Shown piece after piece: positions 41,937-49,888 of a stretch of 56,472 nucleotides of DNA (positions are counted from its first letter, which is position 1; every line of letters begins with the position of its first letter). Under the pieces are notes generated by a model. It was not told the origin of the DNA and did no database searches. It worked only from the letters and a program-made list of their open reading frames with translations. This DNA comes from a virus. The stretch spans positions 1 through 56,472 of the IMG/VR virus record IMGVR_UViG_3300032006_000007, one strand, 5' to 3'. Both the position numbers and the translations under genes were made by a program.

Positions 41937-42206
41937 TTAAGATTTGGTCTTATTTAAGTTTCTCTTATTCTTCTTTGGCTTCTTTACACGCTGATCTCCT
42001 AGAGGTTGATATGCTTTACCTTGTGCCTGCTTCATTCCTTTCTGATATTTCATTAATAATATCTTTAAGAATTTAAAAGGATGTGAATCCACTTGTTCTT
42101 TAGTCCACCCAAATTGAGTAGCACATATTAGATAAATATCGTATATTATTACTTCGAAGTCGGTGAGTCGTTGAAGGGCTCCATCATCTGACTCAAGTAT
42201 TCCCCT
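41937..42206 (-). CDS. Tail-assembly chaperone, frameshift extension (T part)
   Basis: 89 codons read after a -1 shift from the upstream ORF. It has no start of its own near its beginning; it runs ESDDGALQRLTDFEVIIYDIY…, then TQFGWTKEQVDSHPFKFL and a basic Lys-rich tail. Together with the first 93 residues of the upstream ORF it makes a 182-residue fusion. Place just before the tape measure gene is the classic lambda G/GT arrangement. See slippery site 42206-42212. Confidence 0.75.
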   Translation of the reverse strand, partial: RGILESDDGALQRLTDFEVIIYDIYLICATQFGWTKEQVDSHPFKFLKILLMKYQKGMKQAQGKAYQPLGDQRVKKPKKNKRNLNKTKS

Positions 42207-42484
42207 AAAGGGTAGTATTCGAGAATCTTATTTCCTATCTCGGTAACGGTCTTGTAGCCAACACCGTCAATGCCTTCCTTTGTTATTTCAAAGGGTGCCT
42301 TCTTAATTGAGTTTAACATAATTTCCATTCTATATTGTTGAACGTTGTCTAGTAAATTTTCTTCATTTTGTATATTAGCAGATTTCTTAATTATTTTTTC
42401 AAACACACCAAAAGGCATATCATCTTCGAATTCAATAACTTCTGATACTCCTTTAATTTCTACAGTAATAGTCTGTATAGCCAT
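42149..42484 (-). CDS. Tail-assembly chaperone (G part)
   Basis: 111 residues. Beta-grasp-like N-terminus (IQTITVEIKGVSEVIEFEDDMPFGVFEK) and helical middle, ending EPFNDSPTSK. Codons 92-93 (CCT TTA) are the slippery site for the GT fusion. It would bind the tape measure protein and recruit tail tube subunits. Leaderless behind AATATAAA at 42507-42514. Confidence 0.75.
   Translation of the reverse strand: MAIQTITVEIKGVSEVIEFEDDMPFGVFEKIIKKSANIQNEENLLDNVQQYRMEIMLNSIKKAPFEITKEGIDGVGYKTVTEIGNKILEYYPLGEYLSQMMEPFNDSPTSK
42206..42212 (-). other. Programmed -1 frameshift site CCCTTTA
   Basis: Canonical X-XXY-YYZ heptamer in frame (C CCT TTA) at codons 92-93 of the chaperone ORF. Slipping gives CCC TTT AGG and continues in the open -1 frame to 41937. 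The context ACCCTTTAGGGG can also form a short hairpin around the heptamer. Confidence 0.72.
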
Positions 42485-42506
42485 AGAAAATATAGAATAA
42501 TTCGGT

Positions 42507-42514
42507 AATATAAA
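42507..42514 (-). promoter_or_regulatory. TATA box of tail operon
   Basis: CCTTTATATTACC on the minus strand, 23-30 nt before ATG 42484; drives chaperone, tape measure and hub genes. Confidence 0.6.
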
Positions 42515-42520
42515 GGTTTC

Positions 42521-43510
42521 CTAAAGTGCTGCTGATATGCCGTTCTTACAGACTACACTTGCTCCTCTTGCTTCAAAGTTAATTGTTTCGAAGACTGGTT
42601 CTACTGGAACAATACCATCTACATTATGTGTATCTATTGTAACACCGTGTAAAGTAATTGTGATTGATTTCTCTGCTGCACCTGAACCACCATTTGTAAA
42701 TTTAAGTTCTAATGCTGCACTTGATCCAGAATGAATTTCTGAACTTGGTGGAGTATCAATTTGGTCTATTAATTGTTGTAATTTATTATTATCTTTCCAT
42801 GATGATTGGAATGTACCATTAATATCAAATCCTTGTCTGTATGCTGATGTTGCTTTATGTGAACCTATTGCATAAAGTAAGTTTGCATTTTGTGTAAATG
42901 TTGTTGAGATGTTTTGTATTTCTGCTACTGTTGCCAATGATGAACCGTTATACCATTTCAATGTACCATGTGCAAATGTGTATGGGAAATTAATATCATC
43001 TGCTGCTGGTGTAGAATCTAATGATGTTGTTGCATCTCCTTCAGAACCAAATGTTATATCAGCAGAACAGTTAACTAAGTCATCTACTGCTGTGTTAAGT
43101 GTGAAACCTGTCAAAATACAACCAAGCATTTTTCTTGATATGTTTTCTGTCTCACCTGCAAATCCTACCTCTGTACTGAATGAAGTTGCTGTTTTTGGTG
43201 CATCTTCGTATGTATGAGTGTATGGTGCTGATGAGCCTGTTGTTGCTGCGTTTCCATATAGTGCTTTGAACAACCAAGGGTTTGATAATACAAAGTCTAC
43301 TGCTACACTACCAGTCTGTTGTCCGTAAGCAAATGCTTCTCTTTCAACTTGATTTAATTTTCTGATATCTTTTCTAGAGTTATTTAATGTAATTGAGCCT
43401 ACTGATTGTTGTAATCCAAATGGTTTAGTATATGCACTTGAACCGGGATCTGTAGCGAATGTACTTTCCCAAGCGTATTGTATATAGCCATGTGCACCTG
43501 TTCTTACCAT
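42521..43510 (-). CDS. Major tail tube protein
   Basis: 329 residues. GAHGYIQYAWESTFATDPGS…GLQQSVGSITLNNSRKDI…QQTGSVAVDFVLSNPWLF and later ILTGFTLNTAVDDLVNCSADITFGSEG follow the phage tail tube fold of the Phage_tube-type families; the C-terminal segment adds an Ig-like part. Its own TTTAAATA promoter (43535-43543) fits high expression. Confidence 0.75.
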   Translation of the reverse strand: MVRTGAHGYIQYAWESTFATDPGSSAYTKPFGLQQSVGSITLNNSRKDIRKLNQVEREAFAYGQQTGSVAVDFVLSNPWLFKALYGNAATTGSSAPYTHTYEDAPKTATSFSTEVGFAGETENISRKMLGCILTGFTLNTAVDDLVNCSADITFGSEGDATTSLDSTPAADDINFPYTFAHGTLKWYNGSSLATVAEIQNISTTFTQNANLLYAIGSHKATSAYRQGFDINGTFQSSWKDNNKLQQLIDQIDTPPSSEIHSGSSAALELKFTNGGSGAAEKSITITLHGVTIDTHNVDGIVPVEPVFETINFEARGASVVCKNGISAAL

Positions 43511-43534
43511 GATAATATCATTCCTCTCTATAAG

Positions 43535-43543
43535 TATTTAAAT
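43535..43543 (-). promoter_or_regulatory. TATA box of tail tube gene
   Basis: ATTTAAATA on the minus strand, 25-33 nt before ATG 43510. Confidence 0.55.
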
Positions 43544-43548
43544 ATTGC

Positions 43549-43977
43549 CTATGGATCAATTTTCCTATAACTGACTGTTAGAATGTGCCTATACATATTT
43601 CTGTATAAATGACTGAGGGATTCACTTCCCATAAGTCTTAAATCAACAAAATCAGACCGTCTTATTTGGTCTTTCACTATTCTCTGTAACTCATTAATAA
43701 TATCTTCATGATTTTCTATATTAAGATAACTTCTCACATCTAATTCCACTATTACTTCGTGAAGATGATTAGTACCATATAAATTAAAATATTCTATATC
43801 TTCTGTTTCTGGCTTCAAAAGAATTACTGGATTTCTTGAATCTCCATAACCTACTGTTTTTTCTTCCCAAACCTTTACAACTCTTGGTGGATATCCGGCA
43901 TCAGTTGAGCCTGTATTCCATTTTTCTTCTATGACTGATTTTAAGTCATTCAATGCAATGTATAGAGCACTACCCAT
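43549..43977 (-). CDS. Tail terminator/completion-like protein
   Basis: 142 residues. ALNDLKSVIEEKWNTG…PRVVKVWEEKTVGYGDSRNPVILLKPE…HEVIVELDVRSY…RHILTVSYR has the alpha-beta sandwich order of phage tail terminator proteins, and it lies between connectors and tail tube genes. Own promoter ATTTAAATA at 43999-44007. Confidence 0.6.
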   Translation of the reverse strand: MGSALYIALNDLKSVIEEKWNTGSTDAGYPPRVVKVWEEKTVGYGDSRNPVILLKPETEDIEYFNLYGTNHLHEVIVELDVRSYLNIENHEDIINELQRIVKDQIRRSDFVDLRLMGSESLSHLYRNMYRHILTVSYRKIDP

Positions 43978-43998
43978 GTTTTATATAGATATATCGTG

Positions 43999-44007
43999 TA
44001 TTTAAAT
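43999..44007 (-). promoter_or_regulatory. TATA box (TTTAAATA type)
   Basis: ATTTAAATACACGAT on the minus strand, 22-30 nt before ATG 43977. Confidence 0.55.
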
Positions 44008-44011
44008 TAAC

Positions 44012-44626
44012 TTATTCTAACCTTTTCTTTTTTACTAATCTATCAGGTATTACCTTATCTGTATACTTATTTTTCCATACATTGTCTTTATTTGGATCTT
44101 TTTCCCATTCAGTTTTAAACCCATTATGAAACCAATCATCTTGTATAGCATATGCAATATCACTAATTAATCTGTCATGTGTTATTCCAGATTCTTCAGA
44201 ACCTTCACCATAATTAAGAAAATCTTGTGATATGCTTTTGTTTTTAAGCCTTCTTGCTAGCCAAGAACCTTCTTTAATCTCTTTATAATAACCCTTAGCT
44301 CTAACAAAATTCTTTATTGCATTAATATTAACTATTATTTTACGGTTGTCACTTTTTGGCACACCATATTTTTCGATTTGAAGTGTTTCTTGGACAGATT
44401 GATCTGCTTTCCATTCACCATCTTCATAGTATATTCTTTTATCTTTCAAATATTCTTTATCAATACCATAGTCTTCTACCATTTGTTCTGTTAAAAAATC
44501 TTCAACATCAGTAATATCTTCTGCAACTACCAACCCTGTAACAATTTCAAAATTTAGATTTGGATCTTTCTCTCTTAATTTCCTTGTTATCCATCCTTTT
44601 ATTGCACCGGATACTGTACCTGCCAT
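44012..44626 (-). CDS. Head-tail joining (neck) protein
   Basis: 204 charged residues. The opening AGTVSGAIKGWITRKLREK and a later NDDWFHNGF-like segment (IQDDWFHNGFKTEWE) suggest a gp10/neck-type protein; the main evidence is position directly after the connector gene. Adjacent (1 nt) to the upstream stop. Confidence 0.45.
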   Translation of the reverse strand: MAGTVSGAIKGWITRKLREKDPNLNFEIVTGLVVAEDITDVEDFLTEQMVEDYGIDKEYLKDKRIYYEDGEWKADQSVQETLQIEKYGVPKSDNRKIIVNINAIKNFVRAKGYYKEIKEGSWLARRLKNKSISQDFLNYGEGSEESGITHDRLISDIAYAIQDDWFHNGFKTEWEKDPNKDNVWKNKYTDKVIPDRLVKKKRLE

Positions 44627-45265
44627 CTAAGGTATCACAAATACTTCTCTACGATTCTCAATACACTTCTCAATGTCAGATCTCCAATCTTTTTTGATTG
44701 ATTCAAGATCAACACCTGAACCACCTATTGGTAATCTGTCCATTCTTAAACTTCCATTGAGAACATCTATGGCTGCCATTTTAACAACACAGTCTTCAAC
44801 GTCATATGGTATTGTTGTGTCGCCTGCATAATTCTCTCCACCATATCTATAAGTAACTCTAACTCTGTTTTTTCTTAATATAGAAAATATGAAACCTCTG
44901 AGATGTATTGTTCCTCTTTCATAGTTTGCATCATACCATTGTTCATTTGTTACAATATTTTCCCAAGTTGCACTAGCACCTTGCCAAATTTCTATTTTAT
45001 CTCCTTGTGATGTGTCAAGTTCATAGATGTTTCTATGTTGTAGAAATATTGGGGTACCCCAACCAAAAGTATAAAGTAATGGTAAGTCATGTAATTCTTT
45101 TGTCTTTGTTTTTGATCTCCAAGCATGACCTGTTCTTCTGTCAAACTCATCTTCTTTTCTGTTTATGATTTTTTCAATTTGAGCCTTATTAGGAATAGTA
45201 GTAGCAGTAATGGGGATTCTGAGCAAATCTGCAACATCTTCAACTGAACAGTAGGTCGTAGCCAT
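44627..45265 (-). CDS. Head-tail connector/adaptor protein
   Basis: 212 residues. YCSVEDVADLLRI…KAQIEKIINRKEDEFDRRTGHAW…VEDCVVKMAAIDVL is the helical framework of phage head-tail connectors (gp6/gp15 type), with an inserted beta part (RGTIHLRGFIFS…RVRVTYRYGG). Leaderless behind ATTTAAATA at 45287-45295. Confidence 0.7.
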   Translation of the reverse strand: MATTYCSVEDVADLLRIPITATTIPNKAQIEKIINRKEDEFDRRTGHAWRSKTKTKELHDLPLLYTFGWGTPIFLQHRNIYELDTSQGDKIEIWQGASATWENIVTNEQWYDANYERGTIHLRGFIFSILRKNRVRVTYRYGGENYAGDTTIPYDVEDCVVKMAAIDVLNGSLRMDRLPIGGSGVDLESIKKDWRSDIEKCIENRREVFVIP

Positions 45266-45286
45266 GATAGTGTTGAGGTGATATCG

Positions 45287-45295
45287 TATTTAAAT
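45287..45295 (-). promoter_or_regulatory. TATA box (TTTAAATA type)
   Basis: ATTTAAATACGATAT on the minus strand, 22-30 nt before ATG 45265. Confidence 0.55.
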
Positions 45296-45565
45296 TTACT
45301 TAAAGACGATGAGATATTCAGCATCTCCGGTTATATCACACCTAATACCATTCTCAAATCTTCTATGGATTCTTCCATTATCTTGTATATCTTCGCCAAA
45401 AACTGTAAACTCTATAGGATCTGAATTACTAGTACCATTTCTTAATTGAATTTTTGAACCAGATGAACCTTTCTTTGTGACTTTTACAGCAACTACAACT
45501 CCATGTCCACCTTTTATAGTGGCATCAGCGTTGACATTTGCTACATTGTGGTTTAGTTCTACCAT
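45296..45565 (-). CDS. Small beta-rich head protein
   Basis: 89 residues: GGHGVVVAVKVTKKGSSGSKIQLRNGTSNSDPIEFTVF…GDAEYLIVFK, all beta, Gly-rich. Likely a capsid decoration or tail-spike-like small subunit; position among head genes. Leaderless behind TATATAAAC (45587-45595). Confidence 0.5.
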   Translation of the reverse strand: MVELNHNVANVNADATIKGGHGVVVAVKVTKKGSSGSKIQLRNGTSNSDPIEFTVFGEDIQDNGRIHRRFENGIRCDITGDAEYLIVFK

Positions 45566-45586
45566 ACAGGTTTATTCATGTGTTCA

Positions 45587-45595
45587 TATATAAAC
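45587..45595 (-). promoter_or_regulatory. TATA box
   Basis: GTTTATATATGAAC on the minus strand, 22-30 nt before ATG 45565. Confidence 0.6.
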
Positions 45596-45604
45596 TTTAT
45601 TGAG

Positions 45605-45638
45605 AAAAAAAAGTTGGCTATTTTGGACTCTAGTAGCC
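45605..45638 (-). terminator. Hairpin plus T-tract terminator
   Basis: On the minus strand GGCTA (45638-45634) pairs with TAGCC (45620-45616) across a 13-nt loop, followed by AAC and eight T (45612-45605). It overlaps the stop of the 45630-45986 gene. Confidence 0.6.
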
Positions 45639-45986
45639 TATGACTAGAAATTCGAATACTTTGTTTGCAATTGAGGTGCTGTTTGCTACTTCTGCAAATA
45701 CTGCGCCTGCTGAGCCACCTACGGAATAGAGTTTGATTTTCTCATTTGTCTTGTCATATTCTACTTTGTATAGTGAATCGGTGAATTCCGGAATCACTGC
45801 AACTAGTGTAGAAATCCTTCCCTCTTTAAGGTCGGCTGACACTCCGTTGGTTGCATATGCATCAGAGCCACCTGCTGTGACTTTGACTTTATATACTCGC
45901 AATTTTGAGGTTAATGCTGCTTGCCATGAAAGTGTCTTTCTGACGTTAGCATTAGTCCAATCTGCTGTACTGACTGTTACTGCCAT
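45630..45986 (-). CDS. Probable capsid decoration protein
   Basis: 118 residues, beta-rich and Ala/Val/Ser-rich: KLRVYKVKVTAGGSDAYATNGVSADL…VAVIPEFTDSLYKVEYD…FEFLVIGY. It lies near the major capsid gene, has its own strong-looking promoter (46010-46017) and terminator, as expected for an abundant head protein. The decoration call is inference. Confidence 0.55.
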   Translation of the reverse strand: MAVTVSTADWTNANVRKTLSWQAALTSKLRVYKVKVTAGGSDAYATNGVSADLKEGRISTLVAVIPEFTDSLYKVEYDKTNEKIKLYSVGGSAGAVFAEVANSTSIANKVFEFLVIGY

Positions 45987-45998
45987 TGATTATTGAGA

Positions 45999-46154
45999 TT
46001 ACTTATCTTTTATAAAGTTTCGCTCATAAGTGTCTATTAGATTCTGAATAAGTTTCCTTCTGTAGAGATTTTGAGGTGATATTTCAGGTATTCTTTTAAT
46101 GATAACTACCCAATCATCATAATGTTGTTTCCAAGTTTTCTCATCTTCATACAT
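45999..46154 (-). CDS. Small helical protein (51 aa)
   Basis: 51 residues, Trp/Tyr-rich, charged, helical. ATG 46154 shares a base with the stop of the membrane-protein gene (TAATG), and its 3' end lies just before ATG 45986. No family recognised. Confidence 0.55.
   Translation of the reverse strand: MYEDEKTWKQHYDDWVVIIKRIPEISPQNLYRRKLIQNLIDTYERNFIKDK
46010..46017 (-). promoter_or_regulatory. TATA box
   Basis: CTTTATAA on the minus strand, 24-31 nt before ATG 45986, inside the 51-aa gene. Confidence 0.55.
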
Positions 46155-46333
46155 TATGGGCACACCCTCGTTTGAGCTGTATTAGGATTTATACAATCAG
46201 GTCTATCAAAAGGAGCGTTTGTACTTGGCGTTGGATCATGAAACGCTAAACCAAACATCATTATAGAGAAAAATAAAACTATAGGAACTATAAAAATCCA
46301 TTTAGAAAAAATAGGAGTATCTCTATATGACAT
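46154..46333 (-). CDS. Single-pass membrane protein (59 aa)
   Basis: 59 residues: a hydrophobic span at ~11-31 (KWIFIVPIVLFFSIMMFGLA) followed by a Pro/Asn-rich tail with two Cys (DCINP…VCP) that could form a disulfide outside the cell. Leaderless behind TATTTAAGG (46355-46363). Possible membrane-lysis or virion membrane-contact role, not shown. Confidence 0.6.
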   Translation of the reverse strand: MSYRDTPIFSKWIFIVPIVLFFSIMMFGLAFHDPTPSTNAPFDRPDCINPNTAQTRVCP

Positions 46334-46353
46334 AGAGTTATTGAAATATTGAC

Positions 46354-46431
46354 CTATTTAAGGGTTAAATCTTTTGATAGATGACCTTTAGGATAAGCTT
46401 TTCTTTCCTTTTCTGTTAATGGTACGTTCAT
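46354..46431 (-). CDS. Putative 25-residue basic peptide
   Basis: Starts MNVPLTEKERKAYPKGHL and ends just where the membrane-protein promoter lies. A weak TTATAG at 46455-46462 stands 24-31 nt upstream. Short and without family; low confidence. Confidence 0.3.
   Translation of the reverse strand: MNVPLTEKERKAYPKGHLSKDLTLK
46355..46363 (-). promoter_or_regulatory. TATA box
   Basis: CCTTAAATA on the minus strand, 22-30 nt before ATG 46333. Confidence 0.5.
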
Positions 46432-46497
46432 TATAGGTTGTAATACTTACTAAGCTATAAGCATTTCCCCCCTTAGCATACGCTAGGTAGTTGTTTA

Positions 46498-46515
46498 AAA
46501 AAAAAGAAAAAGGTA
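46498..46515 (-). terminator. T-tract terminator after major capsid gene
   Basis: CCTTTTTCTTTTTTTTTAAAC on the minus strand (five and nine T), 8-25 nt after the capsid stop. Such long U-tracts terminate archaeal transcription. Confidence 0.55.
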
Positions 46516-46522
46516 TTTTATT

Positions 46523-47743
46523 CTAGAGTTTGATATCTCTAATCTTTCCTTGTGACTTGAAGTGACGACATACAGTTTCGCCCATAGTTCTGAAGACACC
46601 TTTCTCAACAAATGCATTGTTTACGAATGGATAGCCCGGTGAACGTCTGGTTGCTTCATAGTATTCAGTTGGGATAGCAATTTGAATTCCAATTCTTGGA
46701 TATCCGTAACCTTCTGCATCAGAAGTATCTAATGCAAATAGTCTACCGATTTCTGCTGAGTCGGATGAGTTGCTTGGTGCATCCTTTGATGGGATGAATG
46801 GGATTCCATAGATTGAATCTACGTGAATACCTACACCTGTTCCTTTAAATGTTTGAATTCCGTTTACGTCAACTTGGACTAATGCTTCACCGTATGGGTT
46901 TGGAATACGGACTGAAGGCATATACAAGCCTTGTATTTCGGAGTAAACTTCGTGGGAACCTAGGAATACGTTTGGATCTTTACCTGCTGCAATACGGATC
47001 TTTCTTAAGAAAGTACGTAGTGTATCGTCGGTAAGGACTCCGTTAGTACCAATGGTACCTGAAGCTGATTCTACTGTTGAGTCGAAGTCAGTTCCACTAT
47101 CTCTGTCAATGGTTGCGTTTGCTGCCCATGGATCATAGTAACCTGCGTGTGAACCACCTAGTGCATCTTCTTCAGCATCGCTGGAGATGATTCTATCTAA
47201 GGATTCGAAGTTTTTATGACCAGAGTTTGCGCCAGAAGCACCTGCTGCTTCTGATTCTACGTCAGCCAATAACATTCTGTTTAGGAATTCTTTGTGTTGT
47301 ACAGCCATGTACAATCTGAGAGAACCAAGTCCTCCCCAAATGTCATCTTTAGAGTGTGTAGCCAACCATTCCATAACTTCAGATGCACTGAAAGGCAACT
47401 GAGCTGTTTTTGGACGTACATCAATTTCTTGAAGTGTTGGTTTTACGGTCTCTGCGATGTTGCCACCTTCTGCTGTACCACCTAAAGCAGTGTTGCCTTG
47501 GTTAGTATTTAAGGTAGGCTTTGCTGTAATTACACGCCATCCAGATTTATCCCATGGATATTTTGGTAGTATACCAAATGCATTTGCTTCAAGGTTTAAT
47601 TGAGCCCATGCGTATGCTCCGAAGATTGCGTTGAATGTACCAGTTGTTGATGTTGTAACTGGAGCATCTGCTTTTCTTAGGAGGTTTCTGTTGTATCCAT
47701 AGTAGAGAGCTTCGAGTTCGTCAATAGTTTTAATTTGAACCAT
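46523..47743 (-). CDS. Major capsid protein (HK97 fold)
   Basis: 406 residues. Features of HK97-type capsid proteins: N-terminal arm and helix, central SASEVMEWLATHSKDD…SLRLYMAVQHKEFLNRMLL spine helix, FLRKIRIAAGKDPNVFLGSHEVYSEI, GTGVGIHVDSIYGIPFIPSKDAP and YPRIGIQIAIPTEYYEATRR. Codon use is visibly richer in GC than neighbours, as in highly expressed genes. Follows the protease-scaffold gene and is followed by a strong terminator. Confidence 0.85.
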   Translation of the reverse strand: MVQIKTIDELEALYYGYNRNLLRKADAPVTTSTTGTFNAIFGAYAWAQLNLEANAFGILPKYPWDKSGWRVITAKPTLNTNQGNTALGGTAEGGNIAETVKPTLQEIDVRPKTAQLPFSASEVMEWLATHSKDDIWGGLGSLRLYMAVQHKEFLNRMLLADVESEAAGASGANSGHKNFESLDRIISSDAEEDALGGSHAGYYDPWAANATIDRDSGTDFDSTVESASGTIGTNGVLTDDTLRTFLRKIRIAAGKDPNVFLGSHEVYSEIQGLYMPSVRIPNPYGEALVQVDVNGIQTFKGTGVGIHVDSIYGIPFIPSKDAPSNSSDSAEIGRLFALDTSDAEGYGYPRIGIQIAIPTEYYEATRRSPGYPFVNNAFVEKGVFRTMGETVCRHFKSQGKIRDIKL

Positions 47744-47744
47744 T

Positions 47745-49421
47745 TTAGAATCCTACCTCTTCTTCTGTTGGTTTGTAGTATTTACCTGCGAGAATGTCTT
47801 GTGCAACTTTACTTAGTCCTTCATATCCTTGTCCTCTTGCATCTTTCAAAATTGGTGAAAAGTCTTTACCAGATTTTTCAACAGTTTCTAGTGCTGCACT
47901 TGGTCTTGGAGTTTCAGTTGTAAAGTTGTGTTGAGATTTTGTAACTAATTCGGCTTTCTCGGATGCTCGCAATCCACCGTTATCAGTGGAAGGTTTGTCA
48001 TCTCCAGATCTATCACTATCCAATCCGGATTGATCTCCTTGTGGATATGGTTTTTCTGGAACCTTTACATTTGCACCTACATCATCTCCACCTTCAGAAC
48101 CTGATGGTTTCAATGGTAAGTCTGTTGGGGTTTCTAGAGCTTTTAATCTTCCATCAATTGATTTGATAGAATCGTGAACGCCAGTTTGACCTTCAGCGAG
48201 TGATTTGATTTGCTCTACGAGAGTGTCGATTGAAGTTTTAATAGCTTCTGATTTGGTTTTCTCTTCATCTTCTCTGTCTTCAGATTTCTCTTCAACAGCG
48301 ACTGATTTAGGTTCTTCCTCATCATGTGCTTTATTTTCTACTTCATTGTCTACAATTTTCTTGTCAGAATCGCTCATGTTATTATTATATTTAACTTTTT
48401 CGGGGTTTATATATTTTTCTGTTTCTGGTTCTTTAACCTCTGAAACTTGGTTTAATATCTCATTTCCTTGTTGTGCTGTATTGTATGCTCCTAAACCTCT
48501 AACTCCCATACCTCTACCTTGAGTTGCTTGATCTTTTTCAATAATATCTCCTTCTTCTGGATTTTTTGGTTGTGGATGACCTGTTCCAGTGAAATCTTCT
48601 TTAATTTTACGTCCAGAGCTGGAATTCTCGTCTACATCTTGATTATACATACCGTGTTGTGTCTGATCAGTCTCAGCATCTGATACGCCTTCTTTACCTT
48701 GATCACTATCATCATCTTTGTTTTTAACGAATGAACCTACTATTTTCTCTGCTTGTTCATGTGTTTTACCATCTGCTACTAGTTTTGCTACTTTACCTTC
48801 AAATGTATCTGCTTCTGTTAGGTTAGCATCTTTAGTTACAGCACATCCAAATTTATCACAATTTATCTTCATCTTACCGTTATCGAGAACCTTTCCTTGA
48901 GTTACTGCTTTTGCCAATGGGTTAAAGTCAGTTATTAATGCTAATGGTACTGCTGGATCTTCACAGACTGCTACTTCATAATGTTCCAAGTCTTTTAGTG
49001 CATATGCTACTGAACCATCCTTCATAGTGATTGGTTCTCTTTCTGCTTTGGTTGCACCACCGAATGACAAGCCTTTATACTCACCACTCTTGATTTTATC
49101 CCAAATCTCATCATCTAGTTCATAATTCTTATGTATTTTACCTGTAATTTTTATAGCTGGTATTTCAGCACCTTCCTCATCTTTAATCTCCAATCTTGCA
49201 AAATTAATACCTTTACCAACTACTCTGTTTGTATGAGTGTCTGTAATAGGTGCCCCTCTATCCATCCAGACAGGTAGGACTTTCATTAACTCATCAGTCA
49301 CTGTAATCTCATTTTGTTTATCTCTCATTTGAACTGTGAGTATTCCCTCAAAGAATCTTTCTTCAGAATTAATTGGTTCTAGACTTTTCGTTAGGGTTTG
49401 CTTAAAAAACAATGGATCCAT
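47745..49421 (-). CDS. Prohead protease fused to scaffold
   Basis: 558 residues. Residues ~20-150 are an HK97-type (U35/S78) prohead protease: HTNRVVGKG gives the catalytic His63 and KGLSFGG the Ser119. The rest is acidic, low-complexity and coiled-coil (EEEPKSVAVEEKSEDREDEE; SIDTLVEQIKSLAEGQ), a scaffold domain. A CDKFGC pair near residue 190 is odd. ATG 49421 chosen: TATATAAAG is 26-34 nt upstream of it but only 5-13 nt upstream of ATG 49442. Confidence 0.8.
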   Translation of the reverse strand: MDPLFFKQTLTKSLEPINSEERFFEGILTVQMRDKQNEITVTDELMKVLPVWMDRGAPITDTHTNRVVGKGINFARLEIKDEEGAEIPAIKITGKIHKNYELDDEIWDKIKSGEYKGLSFGGATKAEREPITMKDGSVAYALKDLEHYEVAVCEDPAVPLALITDFNPLAKAVTQGKVLDNGKMKINCDKFGCAVTKDANLTEADTFEGKVAKLVADGKTHEQAEKIVGSFVKNKDDDSDQGKEGVSDAETDQTQHGMYNQDVDENSSSGRKIKEDFTGTGHPQPKNPEEGDIIEKDQATQGRGMGVRGLGAYNTAQQGNEILNQVSEVKEPETEKYINPEKVKYNNNMSDSDKKIVDNEVENKAHDEEEPKSVAVEEKSEDREDEEKTKSEAIKTSIDTLVEQIKSLAEGQTGVHDSIKSIDGRLKALETPTDLPLKPSGSEGGDDVGANVKVPEKPYPQGDQSGLDSDRSGDDKPSTDNGGLRASEKAELVTKSQHNFTTETPRPSAALETVEKSGKDFSPILKDARGQGYEGLSKVAQDILAGKYYKPTEEEVGF

Positions 49422-49446
49422 GTCTATTAACAATTCATTCATTAAG

Positions 49447-49455
49447 TATATAAAG
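49447..49455 (-). promoter_or_regulatory. TATA box of protease-capsid operon
   Basis: CTTTATATA on the minus strand, 26-34 nt before ATG 49421; it decides the protease start. Confidence 0.6.
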
Positions 49456-49460
49456 TTTGA

Positions 49461-49494
49461 TAAAAAAAGGGATGTAGGGTGGGTAATTTACCCA
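49461..49494 (-). terminator. Inverted repeat plus T-tract
   Basis: TGGGTAA-T-TTACCCA (49480-49494) is a perfect inverted repeat; on the minus strand it is followed by seven T (49468-49462). It lies 16 nt after the stop of the 49510 membrane-protein gene. Confidence 0.55.
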
Positions 49495-49509
49495 AAATAT
49501 TGCCTACTC

Positions 49510-49770
49510 TTACTCTTTCTTTGCCTTTGAAACAGCGAAGTCTGCTGCGAAGCCGGTAGTTAGACCAATTAAGCCTAGACCAACCAAACCAACTCCTTCT
49601 ACTGCAATAGTCTGTGCGACTGCAATTGCAGCAAATGTGGAGATGATTAGAGCACCTGCGAGCTTTCTTGCTGAGTATGCTTGTTCCTCAGAGTTCAAGT
49701 AGCCACGTAAAGTGTTCAAGCCTGCACCAATTACTGCTGCTACAACAGTGATTAATACTGGATCGACCAT
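49510..49770 (-). CDS. Small membrane protein (multi-pass)
   Basis: 86 residues: hydrophobic stretches at ~3-17 (VLITVVAAVIGAGL), ~38-57 (LAGALIISTFAAIAVAQTIA) and ~58-78 (VEGVGLVGLGLIGLTTGFA), and a basic C-terminus. Own promoter and terminator suggest abundance. Holin-like or virion membrane protein; not decided. Confidence 0.6.
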   Translation of the reverse strand: MVDPVLITVVAAVIGAGLNTLRGYLNSEEQAYSARKLAGALIISTFAAIAVAQTIAVEGVGLVGLGLIGLTTGFAADFAVSKAKKE

Positions 49771-49791
49771 GTCAGCTCAACAGAATACCGT

Positions 49792-49800
49792 TATATAAAC
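49792..49800 (-). promoter_or_regulatory. TATA box
   Basis: GTTTATATAACGG on the minus strand, 22-30 nt before ATG 49770. Confidence 0.6.
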
Positions 49801-49801
49801 T

Positions 49802-49888
49802 TTATTTAAAAACTAGGCATAGGAAGCAAAACTTATCATGAAACTCTTTTATCCATTCACAAGATCTCTTATTTTCTTTTTTTGTCAT
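49802..49888 (-). CDS. Putative Cys-containing mini-protein (28 aa)
   Basis: 28 residues in a frame shifted against the preceding gene, overlapping it by 20 nt; ends CFLCLVFK with an upstream Cys and His, so a zinc site is possible. Weak evidence. Confidence 0.3.
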   Translation of the reverse strand: MTKKENKRSCEWIKEFHDKFCFLCLVFK

